This document shows positions 1 to 12,200 of a DNA stretch of 64,000 nt, piece by piece; the stretch's first letter is position 1, and each line of letters opens with the position of its first letter. A program made the position numbers and the translations under genes. This stretch comes from Lineus longissimus. Its lineage: Eukaryota > Nemertea > Pilidiophora > Heteronemertea > Lineidae. The notes under the pieces are model-generated. The model was not told the DNA's origin and searched no databases. It saw nothing but the letters and a program-made list of their open reading frames with translations. The DNA lies in the NCBI RefSeq assembly GCF_910592395.1, contig NC_088315.1, positions 4,032,501 to 4,096,500 on the forward strand. Reading direction: 5' to 3'.

Positions 1-3000
1 CGAAGTATATATGACATCAAGTAATTGATGAATTCAAAGTATTTGGATGATGGCTAATCAATACCAACAGTCATTGGTTTATTTCATTAACAATTTCGAT
101 CACTTCGTGTACATACTTATCCAAAGTTCTCACAGAATCTAGTAGTAGGAAAATCAACTTTAACTAATAGTGTCAGTATTTAAGACGAGTTGGCAGAAAT
201 AGATATAAATGTGATAATGCCAAATTTGAAGAGACCCAGTTTCAATTTCTTGGGTGACAAGTTTAAACGTTTTGCTAACCCGGTCTATTACTGATGTTAT
301 TGGGATTAGATTAGATTTAACACAATTCTTTCAGCTATAAATTGAAACAATATTAAATGATCCGTCGAGTAATTGCAATTTTGTGAGGAATATCGAATTG
401 TTCTTGAAAATCGGGCACAATACAACCTTTGCATCATGATGAATTGGCTAAACTATTTGAAATTAATTGAAAATAAACGAGTGTTGGTTTATTTTTTGAC
501 TTTGTCCATGAAGAAATCGAATTCGATGTCTGGAATGTACTTTGAGGAATGGTTCTGAATTCGAATTACTTAAAATACTTGACCCAAGATAGGCAATCGC
601 TCGATCGGGGTAAGAGACTAATGCCAAGGTTAGTTCAACAAAGCGTTGTCTCATTCAGTAAAGCGTTACCTCTTTCAGCTTTTGTTCAACATCTTCTCAC
701 AAAATCGTTTCATACCTTTCAATGCTTAATCCTTTTTTACAGTAACACCGAAACAAGCAACGTATTACAGCTGGAGCAAGAAACTGTATTGTAAACCTTA
801 AGAGCAGTGTGCCTAACATCTAATCCTTCCCTTATCTTTGAAGAATATCTTTAGGGCTTATTGGAAGATCTTATTGAAGACACTTAAAGATACCACGACC
901 TTGAATTGAGATTTTTCACAACGACCATTTCACTAAATCCTGTGTATTAAAGCATTCCTCTTTATAATGAGCTTTTAAATGGTACAACCTTTGGAGCAGT
1001 TGTCCGATCTGGAGCCGATTCGGTCAATAGTGTGGTGTCAAGCATCTCACCATAGCGACAAAGCCAATATCTCCCTTTTGCACCTAAAGAGATTTTTTAT
1101 ATCTTATTAAAAAAAAACTGCTTCCTTTTTTGCCAGCTCTAAAACATTTCTTGTGTACAATGTGACCGAAACAAGCAAATAATTGCGAAAATGCAAGTGG
1201 CGGCGGTGTGAATCGCACGCAAAACGAGTATTACGCGTAATTGTGGCGTCTTTCCTTTGTACCGTTAAATGTGGCACCTGTGCTTCGCTACCAAAAAGGA
1301 AATTAACGCACGGTTCCCACTTTTTGTTCGATCGATGAATTGAAGCGATAGAATTAATTGTTTTACTATTCCTCTGACACTATCTGATTGGAATATTGAG
1401 TAGTTTTGAGCTTCAGGCGAGATTTGTTTCTTTCCTCACCGGGACGAGCCATTACGCATCCGCTGAGCGATTGGTGTTGTCGGGGTCGTGTTTGGTAGCG
1501 GAATTTCTCTGCGGGGTTGAATTTTGGTCCGATTCATTATTCTGTTGGTGATTTATTGTCAAAGTAATACATTTGCCTGCACTGTCGTGCAAACATTTGT
1601 TGAAAAAATTATCCTCTTAACAACACTACATGGCACCCTCACCACTTATCTCCAAATCGATAAAAGGCGAGCCTATTAGAAGGTTTGGGGTCCGGTAAGA
1701 TTCCGGTCAAATCCAGCATTTACACCGTTTGGAAATATTTAAAAACTCATTACTAAAGTTACATGCGTACCATCAAGGGCTTCCGAATGCAACTACAGCC
1801 TGATTTGTTTTTGTTCCCTACAATTGCCATTGCATGACCCAAATAGAAGGAGAGTTTGATTGACCTGGTGTGACTTCCCATTCTTCAATAGATATAGCCC
1901 TTGAACTTCAATTGAATAGCAGCCTGGTCCAGATGGTGGCCTATCATCCACTTTTAGATGCGGACCATACCATTAGTGTAATGCGGCGCAAATTTAAACA
2001 ATACTTACAATTAATTTACAACTATTAAACGTTACTCAATTACCTATTGACATTGTCTTGAAGGACCATTCAACCTGTCATTTCGTTTAATGAATACCGA
2101 TTGACTACCAGTTGAAGGAGAATTCCCCTGTGATTAAGCTATCTTGTAGTAGTCGTTATCAGGGTGATTACGTAGTGGTGTGCTTTAACCGGTAACATGG
2201 AACGCGTGTACCGACGTTGATTGAGAGATTCCATTTACTCTTGTTTCAATTGCATATGCTTCAAATATTATTTTTTAAACCTGCTGGCGACTTAAGATGA
2301 AAAAGTCGGTAGCGTGTCGGCAGCTAGACTCCTGGGGCAGTCAATTAGTGTCATCATAAACATAGTCTTCCTAGTCTTGGGTGAGGCGAGGTCTATTCAC
2401 TGTGTCCAAAGTGTATTTGGTAGCCTGTCGGTAGCGTGTCGCGGAGCTGGTTCATCACTGACCCGCAATAATCACAGCAATGCTCACTGTTCGTTGCATT
2501 ATAGATCTAATTGTGGACGTAGGAGGTGGAACGCCATGGTTTCAGCTAACGGGTCCAGAGGGTCATTACCAAAGCCATATTGAGTTACATTGGTGATTAT
2601 TGTTCTCATTAATTGTGATCAGGAAGGACATCGGTTAAAAGAGTGTCATCTCATAACATCTCTATCAGAAATAACTTCCGGTACCACTGCCATAACTGGT
2701 TTATCAATTAGCCATATGACGCTGTTAGTAAGAAAGGCTGCTCATCACATATTGTAAAATCAAAACCGTATAAATCATTATTTCAGTAAAAGGTCTTGAG
2801 TGAATGATTAGATTCAAAAGGCTTGCTCGCGAAGGTCTAGCCGTTGCTCCCTTTATAAAAAAATATCGTGATGTATTTTTGTTAACACACTATTTTACCT
2901 GTCTCCTGAGATTTTCGTTTGAACCAGAATTGTGTCGATCACCTTGATTACAAGACTTCCCCTCATAACATATATACGAATTTTGTCCGAATAGACACTG

Positions 3001-4264
3001 GCTTGCTTCCTAGCCATTCGATAACCACATTGACTCTATTCCAAAGAATGGATCCTTTGTCTGCAAAGAAGTCATAATAAAGCAGAATGATGATCACACG
3101 AACGTCTAGGGTATATCACAGATCTGTAACATATGCTACTACCACACTAATTCCTATCGATTGCTTTTAGGAGTCACTCACTGACCCTTCTGACGATGGT
3201 CTTTACATTCTCATCTCATTCAAACTGATAGAATCAATGATCTCTTGCCACAGCCCCCTTTCCCCATAATTCCCCTTTCCCTGAATTAGCCAAAACCATA
3301 CACGCAATGCACATTCTTTGCTTCATTGGGAAAGTTCACCCGGCAACCTTTATCCAATGCAACTTTACTGGATGTAGAAGTATAGTTTGTGCAGGATTGG
3401 CTTGAAAGACACTCTTTACCAACAAACTCCGATCTCTGATGCCTGTTTCTGGCGAAAAGACAGTAATCTGTTCATCTCCTTACGTGCAGGCCGACTGTGG
3501 TTTCAGTCCACTACAGGATATCGTAAAAGAAAGTTGTCATTTCGAACAACTCTAGCATGCACCAAGTATATCGGTTAACTGAAGAACCCATTAAGGCTGT
3601 TGTGATTTTGAAAAACCTTCAAATGTTTTTCATTTCACTGAATACCTCTCAGGGGTGCAAATCTGTGTTGGCCGAAAAACCCGTGAAGCTTTTTAAAAGC
3701 TCAGAAGCCTTAACTCTCTTGAGTAGTGTAATATAGACTACATGTTTAGTTCTCAAACTATCAATTTGCACTGATTTACTGAATAATAAATCTATCTTAA
3801 CTGCTGAACAGGGAATTTTCAATAGACTGGTGTTGATTTTATAAAGGTTGAGTCAACATCGAATGCCAGTAAAATCAATGTTGGGTGCACTTGCTTGAGT
3901 AAAACCATATGGTTGTAGAGTCCGATAGTTTGTACTGTAATACTTTATCAAATTGACTTTGCCCCTATGATGACAACTGCTACTTTTTTACAGTCATGTT
4001 CTTAGATGTATAATAAGAACCACAAGAGTGTGAGCTAAAGAATATTTTGTGCCGTTAGACACGTCTTACTTCCGTGATTCTTTTTTTCAGTTTTTGTGGA
4101 AATCCATGTTTTAATGACATTGTGCCAGCTAGGTGATGAATCTGTGAGCACGTTTGCCAAGAAATTTGAAGGGAAAGAATCTGCGAGCACTTTTGCCAAG
4201 ACATTTGAAGGGAAAACCATCAATAAACAGTATTCTAAATACTCCTCTCCATTTATCTTTTCAG
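1..4264. other. Non-coding stretch upstream of the FMRFamide-type gene
   Basis: No ORF here has a recognisable protein family, signal peptide or convincing splice context. A 15-base string GTCGGTAGCGTGTCG occurs twice, near 2306 and 2428. A 39-bp tandem pair lies at 4141-4218. The end of the stretch is probably the last 5' UTR intron of the neuropeptide gene, because a pyrimidine-rich acceptor (ttatcttttcag) ends at 4264, 35 bases before the start codon. The non-coding first exon or exons and the promoter could not be located. Confidence 0.5.
4141..4218 (+). repeat. 39-bp tandem duplication, 2 copies
   Basis: Copies at 4141-4179 and 4180-4218 differ at only a few positions (consensus core TTTGCCAAGAAATTTGAAGG). 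The 39-bp period is 13 codons and the frame is open, giving the repeated peptide STFAKKFEGK / STFAKTFEGK. The open frame ends at 4287, in frame with but upstream of the neuropeptide start codon. A good acceptor at 4264 suggests this is intron rather than coding sequence. Confidence 0.6.
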
Positions 4265-4299
4265 ATCCCATTAACAAGATACCTTGACAGAAACCCACC

Positions 4300-4450
4300 A
4301 TGTACATTCTTTACCTCGTAGCACTGCTCGCCGGCCAAGCAATTGCGACAGACTTCAACGCCCTGTGTTCTGACCCCAAGCTAAACTCACTCAAGAACTT
4401 CATGGTACTATGTGATGCCTTCCGTTCCTTTTCTGACAATTTAAATGATG
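4300..4450 (+). CDS. Exon 1 of the YMRFamide precursor: signal peptide and Cys-containing N-spacer
   Basis: The ATG at 4300 sits in the context acccaccATG and opens a hydrophobic leader with a plausible cleavage after AIA. The exon ends ...SFSDNLND with one extra base before the gtaagt donor at 4451. An in-frame stop at 4285-4287 excludes an upstream extension. This exon is easily missed because the long repeat ORF opens at an internal Met (4964) that lies inside the first YMRFG copy. Confidence 0.88.
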
Positions 4451-6253
4451 GTAAGTGTCTTATGTTCCTGTCTTAGTGGAAATTACATGAAAGGCACCCG
4501 ACTGCTCTGGGATGACTGCAGATAAGTCATGGTTGTCCGCTCGTTCACCAGTCGACGCATAAAACGTCAGCTTTGACCGGGGAGCTACCGGCGAGCGGGT
4601 CGCCTTAAATTATTAATCTTGCATTTTGCATTAGCTCTCCATAACTGTACCGGTACTTAGTAAATAGTGTGTACTTAAGGTCGACCAACTTGCAATTCAT
4701 TGCGCCACATGGATGCCGTGCTACCGAAATAATTCAAATTGGGCACCCAGTGCTGTGTAATCGATGCTTTATACAGTAGTTCATATTTTATCTAGTTTTA
4801 AAAATCTCAAAATTGTTATTCATCTCTCGTTCCAGTATCATTAGATTCCAAGCGGCATAGGGCAACATTTATAAGATACGGTCGCGATGCCAGCCACGTC
4901 AGTCAAGAAAATGCCTTAGAAACCCATTTAACAACGCCTAGTAAACGAAATACGGAGGGCTACATGAGGTTTGGTAGATCAGTAAAGGATCCACAGCCCG
5001 CACAAAATGTCGAAAATGTCGATGTCGAAAATACCAAAAAAGAAGAAGAGAAAAAAGCCATACCGTCAACAGCCGTTGATTCGGAGCAAAAACAAGAGAC
5101 GACTGCGGAGGATGACAAGGCGAAACGATACATGCGGTTCGGCCGGAATAATTATATCAGGTTTGGGAGGGAGAGCGAGGAAGCTGATGATGATGAGATA
5201 GATGATGCTAAGAGGTACATGCGCTTCGGGAAGAAGGATGATGCCAAGCGTTATATGAGATTTGGTAAAAAGAATCTTGGTCCAGTGGCGGAGGAAGAGG
5301 GTGAAGAACAGAAACGCTATATGAGATTCGGCAAGAAGGATGGGTCTGATGATGCTGAGAAAAGGTACATGCGGTTCGGTAAGCGGTACATGCGGTTCGG
5401 TAAACGCGAAGACGACTTGGAAGAGGATAAGCGCTATATGAGATTCGGAAAGAAATCGGATGATGAAAAACGGTACATGAGGTTCGGAAAGAAGGACGGC
5501 GAGGAACAGGATGAGAAGAGGTATATGAGATTTGGTAAGAAGAGTGATGAGGATGAGAAAAGGTACATGAGATTCGGTCGGGGTGATGAGGACATGGATG
5601 CTGATAAAAGGTACATGCGGTTCGGTAAACGCTACATGCGGTTCGGTAAGCGGTACATGCGGTTTGGTAAGCGCGACGAAGAAGACGCGAACGAGGGTGG
5701 TGATGATGAGAAGAGATACATGAGGTTCGGTAAGCGCTACATGAGGTTTGGTAAACGTGATACGCCCATTGACGAAGTGCGGAAACGAAACGTCCGGTCT
5801 GTTGATGAGAGTAAAGCCGAGAAGGCCGCACACATGCGTTACAGGAGGTCCGAGGGACCGGATGGGTTCGAAAGAGACGCCCGATACATGCGGTTCGGAC
5901 GGAACCCCAATGGTGCTACGGTCGACGGATATATTCGTTTCGGTCGACTGTTAGACGGCGAGGATAGCGACGAAACAGAGGAGACACCTGCAAAGCGTTA
6001 CATGCGTTTCGGTAGAGACTATCTTCGTTTTGGTCGCCTCCTTGACGGAGAGGAGGAGTCAAGCAATGACAATCAAAACTCTAGTCCTGTACAGAAAAGG
6101 TTCATTCGCCTTGGTAGACTATTTGGTGGCTTAGGCGTAAGCAAGGAGGAATTACAACGGCGATACCTCCGAAATAACCGCGATCGGGCCGGCGGGTACA
6201 TGCGGTTCGGCCGATCAGAGCCAGCTGGTGGTTACATGCGATTCGGAAAATAA
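4300..6253 (+). CDS. FMRFamide-type neuropeptide precursor (YMRFamide multi-copy prohormone)
   Basis: Two coding exons, 4300-4450 and 4836-6253, joined at a phase-1 GT..AG intron (gtaagt donor, tctcgttccag acceptor), give 522 residues. Exon 1 encodes a signal peptide MYILYLVALLAGQAIA followed by a short spacer with two cysteines (ALCSDPK, MVLCDAF). Exon 2 starts VSLDSKRHRATFIRYGR. It then carries 20 copies of YMRFG flanked by KR, K or R cleavage sites, two YIRFG (NNYIRFGR, DGYIRFGR), one YLRFG (DYLRFGR) and one FIRLG. Two remnants have lost the amidation glycine: HMRYRR and YLRNNR. The Gly before each basic site is the amidation donor, so mature products should be YMRFamide, some N-terminally extended (for example NTEGYMRFamide). 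Spacers are Asp/Glu-rich, usual for such prohormones. The protein should enter the secretory pathway of neurons and be cut by prohormone convertases. Some arrays lack spacers (KRYMRFGKRYMRFGK). The last copy ends in GK directly before the stop. A possible polyadenylation signal AATAAA lies at 6842. Family membership is certain; the species-specific gene name is not known to me. Confidence 0.95.
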
Positions 6254-9200
6254 GCATCTGCTTTGTTTTCCTATTGTGAACGGATTACATTTGACATTGC
6301 AACAAGACATTCCTCGAAGTTTCAGCTAAAATGATATACCCGTGGACTTCTAAGATAGTAGGTTCAAGTTATCAGAAAACAAGCCAAAAGGTCAGACGCT
6401 GTATTATAAAAAGGAACAGGATAAAGTATTAGCTATGTGTCATGCTTCTCTCATTAATGGATAATATCGTGATGGCGTGAAGAGTATTATAGTTCTTTTC
6501 TATTATGAACAAATCAACAAGTGAAAGGGTACGTGACTCTCAAACTACAGTCAGTGCTACAGGTAACATTCGGTATAGCCCAGCGAAAACATACAACGCA
6601 AAACATCAACAAATTAGTCAGCAGCACAAAGTTGATGCCATTATCAACTTATTATTCGTTTGAAAACTGCAAAAGGTTATTCTGTTTTTTAGATTGCAAA
6701 TGGTTGTATACAGACTTCCTTGTGAGCATTGTATCGTGACATCACTGACGTGCATTCGTATTCGAAGATGTTTATTGAGGCAGGGGATATCCACATTCTG
6801 TTTCGGTGACTGAAATCGACAACACAGACCAATATTTGCATAATAAACCTAATGTCCCTCTTTTCGCCTTTCCTGACTTTGACATTAAGGAGTACACAGA
6901 TCCGTGACGATACCTTCCTGTGTGGCCTTCTGCATGTCCTGGGGAAATATTTGACCTGGACATTTCGTGTCTTTGCACATCATTGGGTCATATTCAATTT
7001 ATCAAATGTTATGAACAGGTGTAAATAGTCCCAACACACACTTTCCTTCATTCATCACTAAGTTTAATTGCTACTCGGTACCTGTCGTCTCTTAAACACA
7101 GTAAATACGTTTGATTGCAAGTTCCTACTTGGAAAGGAAATTAAAAACAAAAATAATGGCCAAAGTCACGCCCGTATCAGTTAGGATGGTGACATTGGTA
7201 ATTTTGATGAAAGCGTATTTAGGAAGGTAATTAAGTCATGGTAATGTTACTGGTTAGAATCTTTGAAAGATATGCATAGAAAATAGATATACAACATTGA
7301 GAGAATAGTAACCATGGGCACGGAGGAAACCTTTGTTTCACCCAAATGAACTAACTGACTAGGACCAATAGATGACTCTACCTGTATGATCGCCGGCCAT
7401 TGGACTACGTTGAACCTATCGTCATGATCGTGTGGATTCTTGTGGCTGTGTCTTACTTCGTAAATACGTCCGTCGTTGTAGTAAAAACCGACATCTGTGC
7501 TAAACATCTACTGAAAGTTATATTCAACCAGGACTTTGTAACCTGCATGTAAGGGAAATCACTAATTCCAAATACTCTCTCCGCTGACTTAAAAGAGGTC
7601 ACTTTCGCATTCATGATGTGCGGCATTTATCTACTGTCTCATGACAAGCATGAGTTCATCGGTTACCGTCCATCTTTTAATATTTATGAGGGGAAAATTT
7701 CCTATATCTTTATTGGATTCAAGTTATGACGCCACAAAATGTATAGTAAAAGCCTGAATTGTGATGCGAAACTGACCTCGTGAGTCCGCGTATGATAGTG
7801 TCGTTATTTGGTAAAATCAAGACGATATAAGACAAGTCCTATTTTTCTTGGTAACATTTATCAATCCCCATAATATTGAGCAGTAAACAACTCATGTTCT
7901 GTTGATTTGAAATAGGTTTGTTGCTTTATTAAGTTATATTATTTATAAACTGCGAACCATAAGCATACAAGTCGCTGAAAAAGGCGCATTTTGAAACCAT
8001 TGAATTTATTGCAACATTCCATTCACACGTGCATCGGACACGAATCTTCTTTAAACTTTTTTTTAATTACGCACTATGCTCCCAAAAAATATTATATTGA
8101 CACGAGATTGGAGCACTGTTCAAACGAAATGCGTGTGTATACAGTATGCTATTGGTACGCGGGTTCTATTCCTCATATAGACTGTGTAAGTAATCACTCC
8201 CAATCCGTTAAAAGCGATGCGTGAACTCCAATAGACTTCGAGGAAACAAACGTGCATTCAAAGATGTTTATTTATTTTAATAAATTATTCTTGAATTACA
8301 CAAGCTCTTAGTTTGTTGTTCTTTGAGGAGTTTGGTTTTGCTGATATCTACTCCTTTTATCTCACTAATGGAAATAGGAGGTCCCGGCAAGATTCCAAGC
8401 ATTGGCCACACCATGACACTTTTAGAAATAAAGACTTTTGGAGGTTAAAAATCTGGCCTGTAGACAGAGTTATCACGCCAAAGAAGAAAGGAAAACACTT
8501 TATGAAACAGGAAGACGGCCAGCTTTGTCCTGCGACTTTTTTGTTTATAGTAATACTCCACGTAAACAACATTTTATATTGTGACAACATAAGAACAAAA
8601 GCAATTACCAAACTATCGAAGTAATTTTCTTCCCAAAGTATTTCACAAAAGCAATTATTGGATAACGTTTTCCTCCCAAAGTGTGGTGTTCAGTTGCAGC
8701 TGCTGGGCGTTGTGCTAAAAAGTGTATACGGACACGGAAGTATTGGTCACGTTATTGTTCTCAACCCAGCATCCGAGGTAGGACCTTGAAGTTGACCAAA
8801 TTTTCATATCTTGGAAGTGCTCTCTCACTTTGTTAATCGAATAGAAATTGTCACATTCACAAAATGCTAATCCAAAAGTTATCGGAAATCGGACAAGAAG
8901 AAGCATTTAATCACATACTGATCATCCTTATCTTGAGACATATTCCATGTGGGCGTTGCGGGTCAGAAAACAAGATCATACCGTTTTGATGGCCAAGATT
9001 TAAAGTAGAAGACAACCTAAACGAGTGCAAACGAAGCCAATAAAACGACACAGGTAAAAACAAGTCAAAAACATAACATACCGCGACTGAGGTGAACGAT
9101 TCATTACGTGCCAGTCCCTGTTCGTCAAACTGTCATCGTTGAAACAATTCCATGTAATGATAAAAAATTAAGCAATTCAGCTCTCTCAATTTTGGGACCA

Positions 9201-12200
9201 CTCTTTGTTGCCTGGTATACCCTAACGGTCAATGAGAATCAACTCATTCTTTTGATGAAATGACTGGTGCAACATCAATTGAATTGTTTTAATGTCGTTT
9301 CGTGAAAAGATGAACATATTTCTTCCGAACAAATATAATGAATCTCATAAAGGATTAAGCAGTTCGATTTAACTGAGAAACGTTAAAAAAGCGGAATCGC
9401 GACCGCGTTAAGCTTTGTAGACATTCGACTCCAGAACGAATCCAATTACAGAGGAATTTATTCAAATACTTTTAGAGAGGAAGAAACGTAAGAAACCTAT
9501 TTGAATCTGCTAAAGAAAACAATAATTTTTAAATATTTTAATGAAAGCAATCATTTTTAAAGATTTTCATGGCGTTTTTAGTGGATCTCTTCGCCGTCTG
9601 TTCTAAACAAGACCGTTGCTTTGTGATCAAAATAAGGCAGGTTTTGCAACCAGTGACAAACGATAAAAATTAGAAATTCTGTGGTGTCATCAAGTCATGT
9701 GAACTTATTATACGTAACACTCTTCAATCGACTTTTATACTGAGTAGCATGGGTTATCGATCAGGATCAGAACTCATGAAAAACCTTCGTCGATAACTTC
9801 GCACTTCATTGTTCGTAGCTCTTCGTAAATGTCACGAATGACAAGCGAAAAGTGAAACAGAGATAACAGAGATAACAGATCAATCCATCTTTCAGGGTTT
9901 CAAAGCAATGAAGGTAAACACTCAGCAAAGAAAACAATCAAAAATGCTGCACCAGTCAGTAAAGGTCTTGTAAATCTGGGTTCAAACCGAACGTCATGGT
10001 GAGGCGGCAAGAACTCTACAAGCATGCAGCGCTGTCAATGAAAAGTACTCTAACAGTGAAGAAGATTGCGGTATTGAAACAGCTACATTGTTTTTGGAAG
10101 ACGTAAATAACACTACTGACACTTAACTCGAGTAGAGGGCGATTGGACACCGATATAAACATGCACCCCGACAGTTTAATCGGTAATTTACTAACGGTTA
10201 TTTGCGAGCTTGTCGTTCCAATGCCAAGTTACCATGTAGTGAGCAGTAATTCCGATCTCAAGAACTGGATATTGGTATTGTGTAATTATATCTGTTGCTG
10301 ATACGCGAAACATTAAAAAAGGAGTTGCTTGAATAAATAATGAATAATGACTGTCCGTTAGACGTTCTTTCCAGAATGTCGGGGGTGCACACAGCCAGTT
10401 TCTTTTACATTGACCTGATAGTGCCATGCTTTACGGTGTGCAGATGTAGGATTTTTAAAACACATGGTGTAACTGTCCAAGACGTTGCATTTCTGTATAT
10501 CGGAATAGAAGAACATTACGTTTTTCCCCTTACATGACGCTACCACAACACAACGCCTAATCGGCCTTAAACCAAAAGGGATTATATAAACACATCCCGG
10601 TATCGCTAAACGAAACAGCTATCCCGGCTTAGCCTTGGATATAACGCCGGGACACTATACATGTACCATAGTCCAAGCTGAGATGCCACAGCCAAAATGC
10701 CCAGACATGCATCACTGTCATAAGAAACTAGATAAATCCTCTTGATATTCAGACAAGATACTTGCGGAATGGTAGTGACAGGGATAGGTTTTGTGCTCCA
10801 GTAAAAGAACAGTCAGCGCGATTATCATTTTGACCGTTGGCTGGAAAACCTGCCTGGAATCACCGCCCGAAGTGGTAATGGGTAGTCATTCGAGATAGGG
10901 CCTATGTACGTGGTGGGGTTGATAATTTTCCTATGGAAAAATACATATGCCGGAATATAGTTGTACCATCTTACAGTGTGTTTGTCTGTACCTTGCATGC
11001 TACTACCATTCTTTAAACCGACTTGTCCAGTTGAAAACAGTTCATCCAGAAACTCACTTGCATCCGCGATCGTCTGTGATCAATTTGTCTAGGACAACAC
11101 GTCAGAAAACTTATCTCTACGAGTTTATTCTTTGAATAAAATATATTTTCGAGAAATTGAAATGTCAATTAAGTTCATTTAGAACAGATGCTGATTGATC
11201 AACGAGCCCTTCGAGAATCATCGCAAAAATATTGAGTCGCAGCTTTGCCTCACCCTTTTTCAGCTACCAGAATTGACTTAATTAAAATATGTTTTCTTTA
11301 TTTTCATTTGATTTCGCGTGACCTGTCCCAATCAAGCGAACAAATAAAGGTAACATGCCCTTTTAGCCTACCACTTATCTGCGATCAATTCACACTCCAG
11401 TTATGACATGACACAATGCATGCATTCAATGTCAGTTCCTGGCTGGAAGGCAAGGTTAACACATGCATTATGTGGTCACTCCTTTGTATTCGTGTGGTGG
11501 GCCTGCAGTTTACACGTACGCATATACATGAACACGATTCGACCGAATTTTGCAATGGTGGATGTATTTTGTATGGTGTGTTGGATTTTTCTCGTGATTC
11601 TTAGTGATATATTGAACTTGATGAATCGTATGGTTATTTTATCATAGCTTTGAAGTGATAAAACTAGGTAATTACATGCATGTATTCTATGAGTGATTGA
11701 CAAGAGTGATTGGGTGCTCCGAATAAAGCATAGCTCGTATGCATTGCTAGTCTTTCCAACCCACCCTACCATTTGACGATGGCGGGATCTCCTGCTGCTT
11801 CTCAAAGACGCAGACCAACCAAAAAAATCGTCCATTCTCGATTAGGTAAACACGACGAAATTACTTAACATTTCTTTCAAAAGAATCATCGTCTTGATCT
11901 CTGATAGCTTATGTTAGCAGTCTAAAGGCATCCTAAGGTAACATAATAAGAAAAGACATCACCGATATATTCATTTACACATAAAGGCAATGACCAGTCT
12001 TTTTCGTTTATTAGCCATTGGGGCCTTATCCGCGGTCTCAGCAACTCTCATTGTCCGCTTTGAAAGGGAGACATTCTCTAATGATGATTAAGGTTTGCTC
12101 ACGTACTCTTGGGGCTCATTGCAATATATGAACATTATTAGAAACCTTGTTAATCGTTGGGGATCAAGATTGGCGATAAATGGCCTGTAGAGGAATGTTG

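Noticed and set aside
4096-4287. Short open frame with a duplicated 13-residue unit just upstream of the neuropeptide start
   Set aside because: It is interrupted by a strong splice acceptor at 4264 and ends in a stop before the signal-peptide ATG. It looks like intron sequence with a 39-bp duplication.
5066-5833. Long minus-strand open frames opposite the neuropeptide exon
   Set aside because: They mirror the repetitive YMRFG coding sequence; translations are low-complexity repeats of the antisense and have no independent support.
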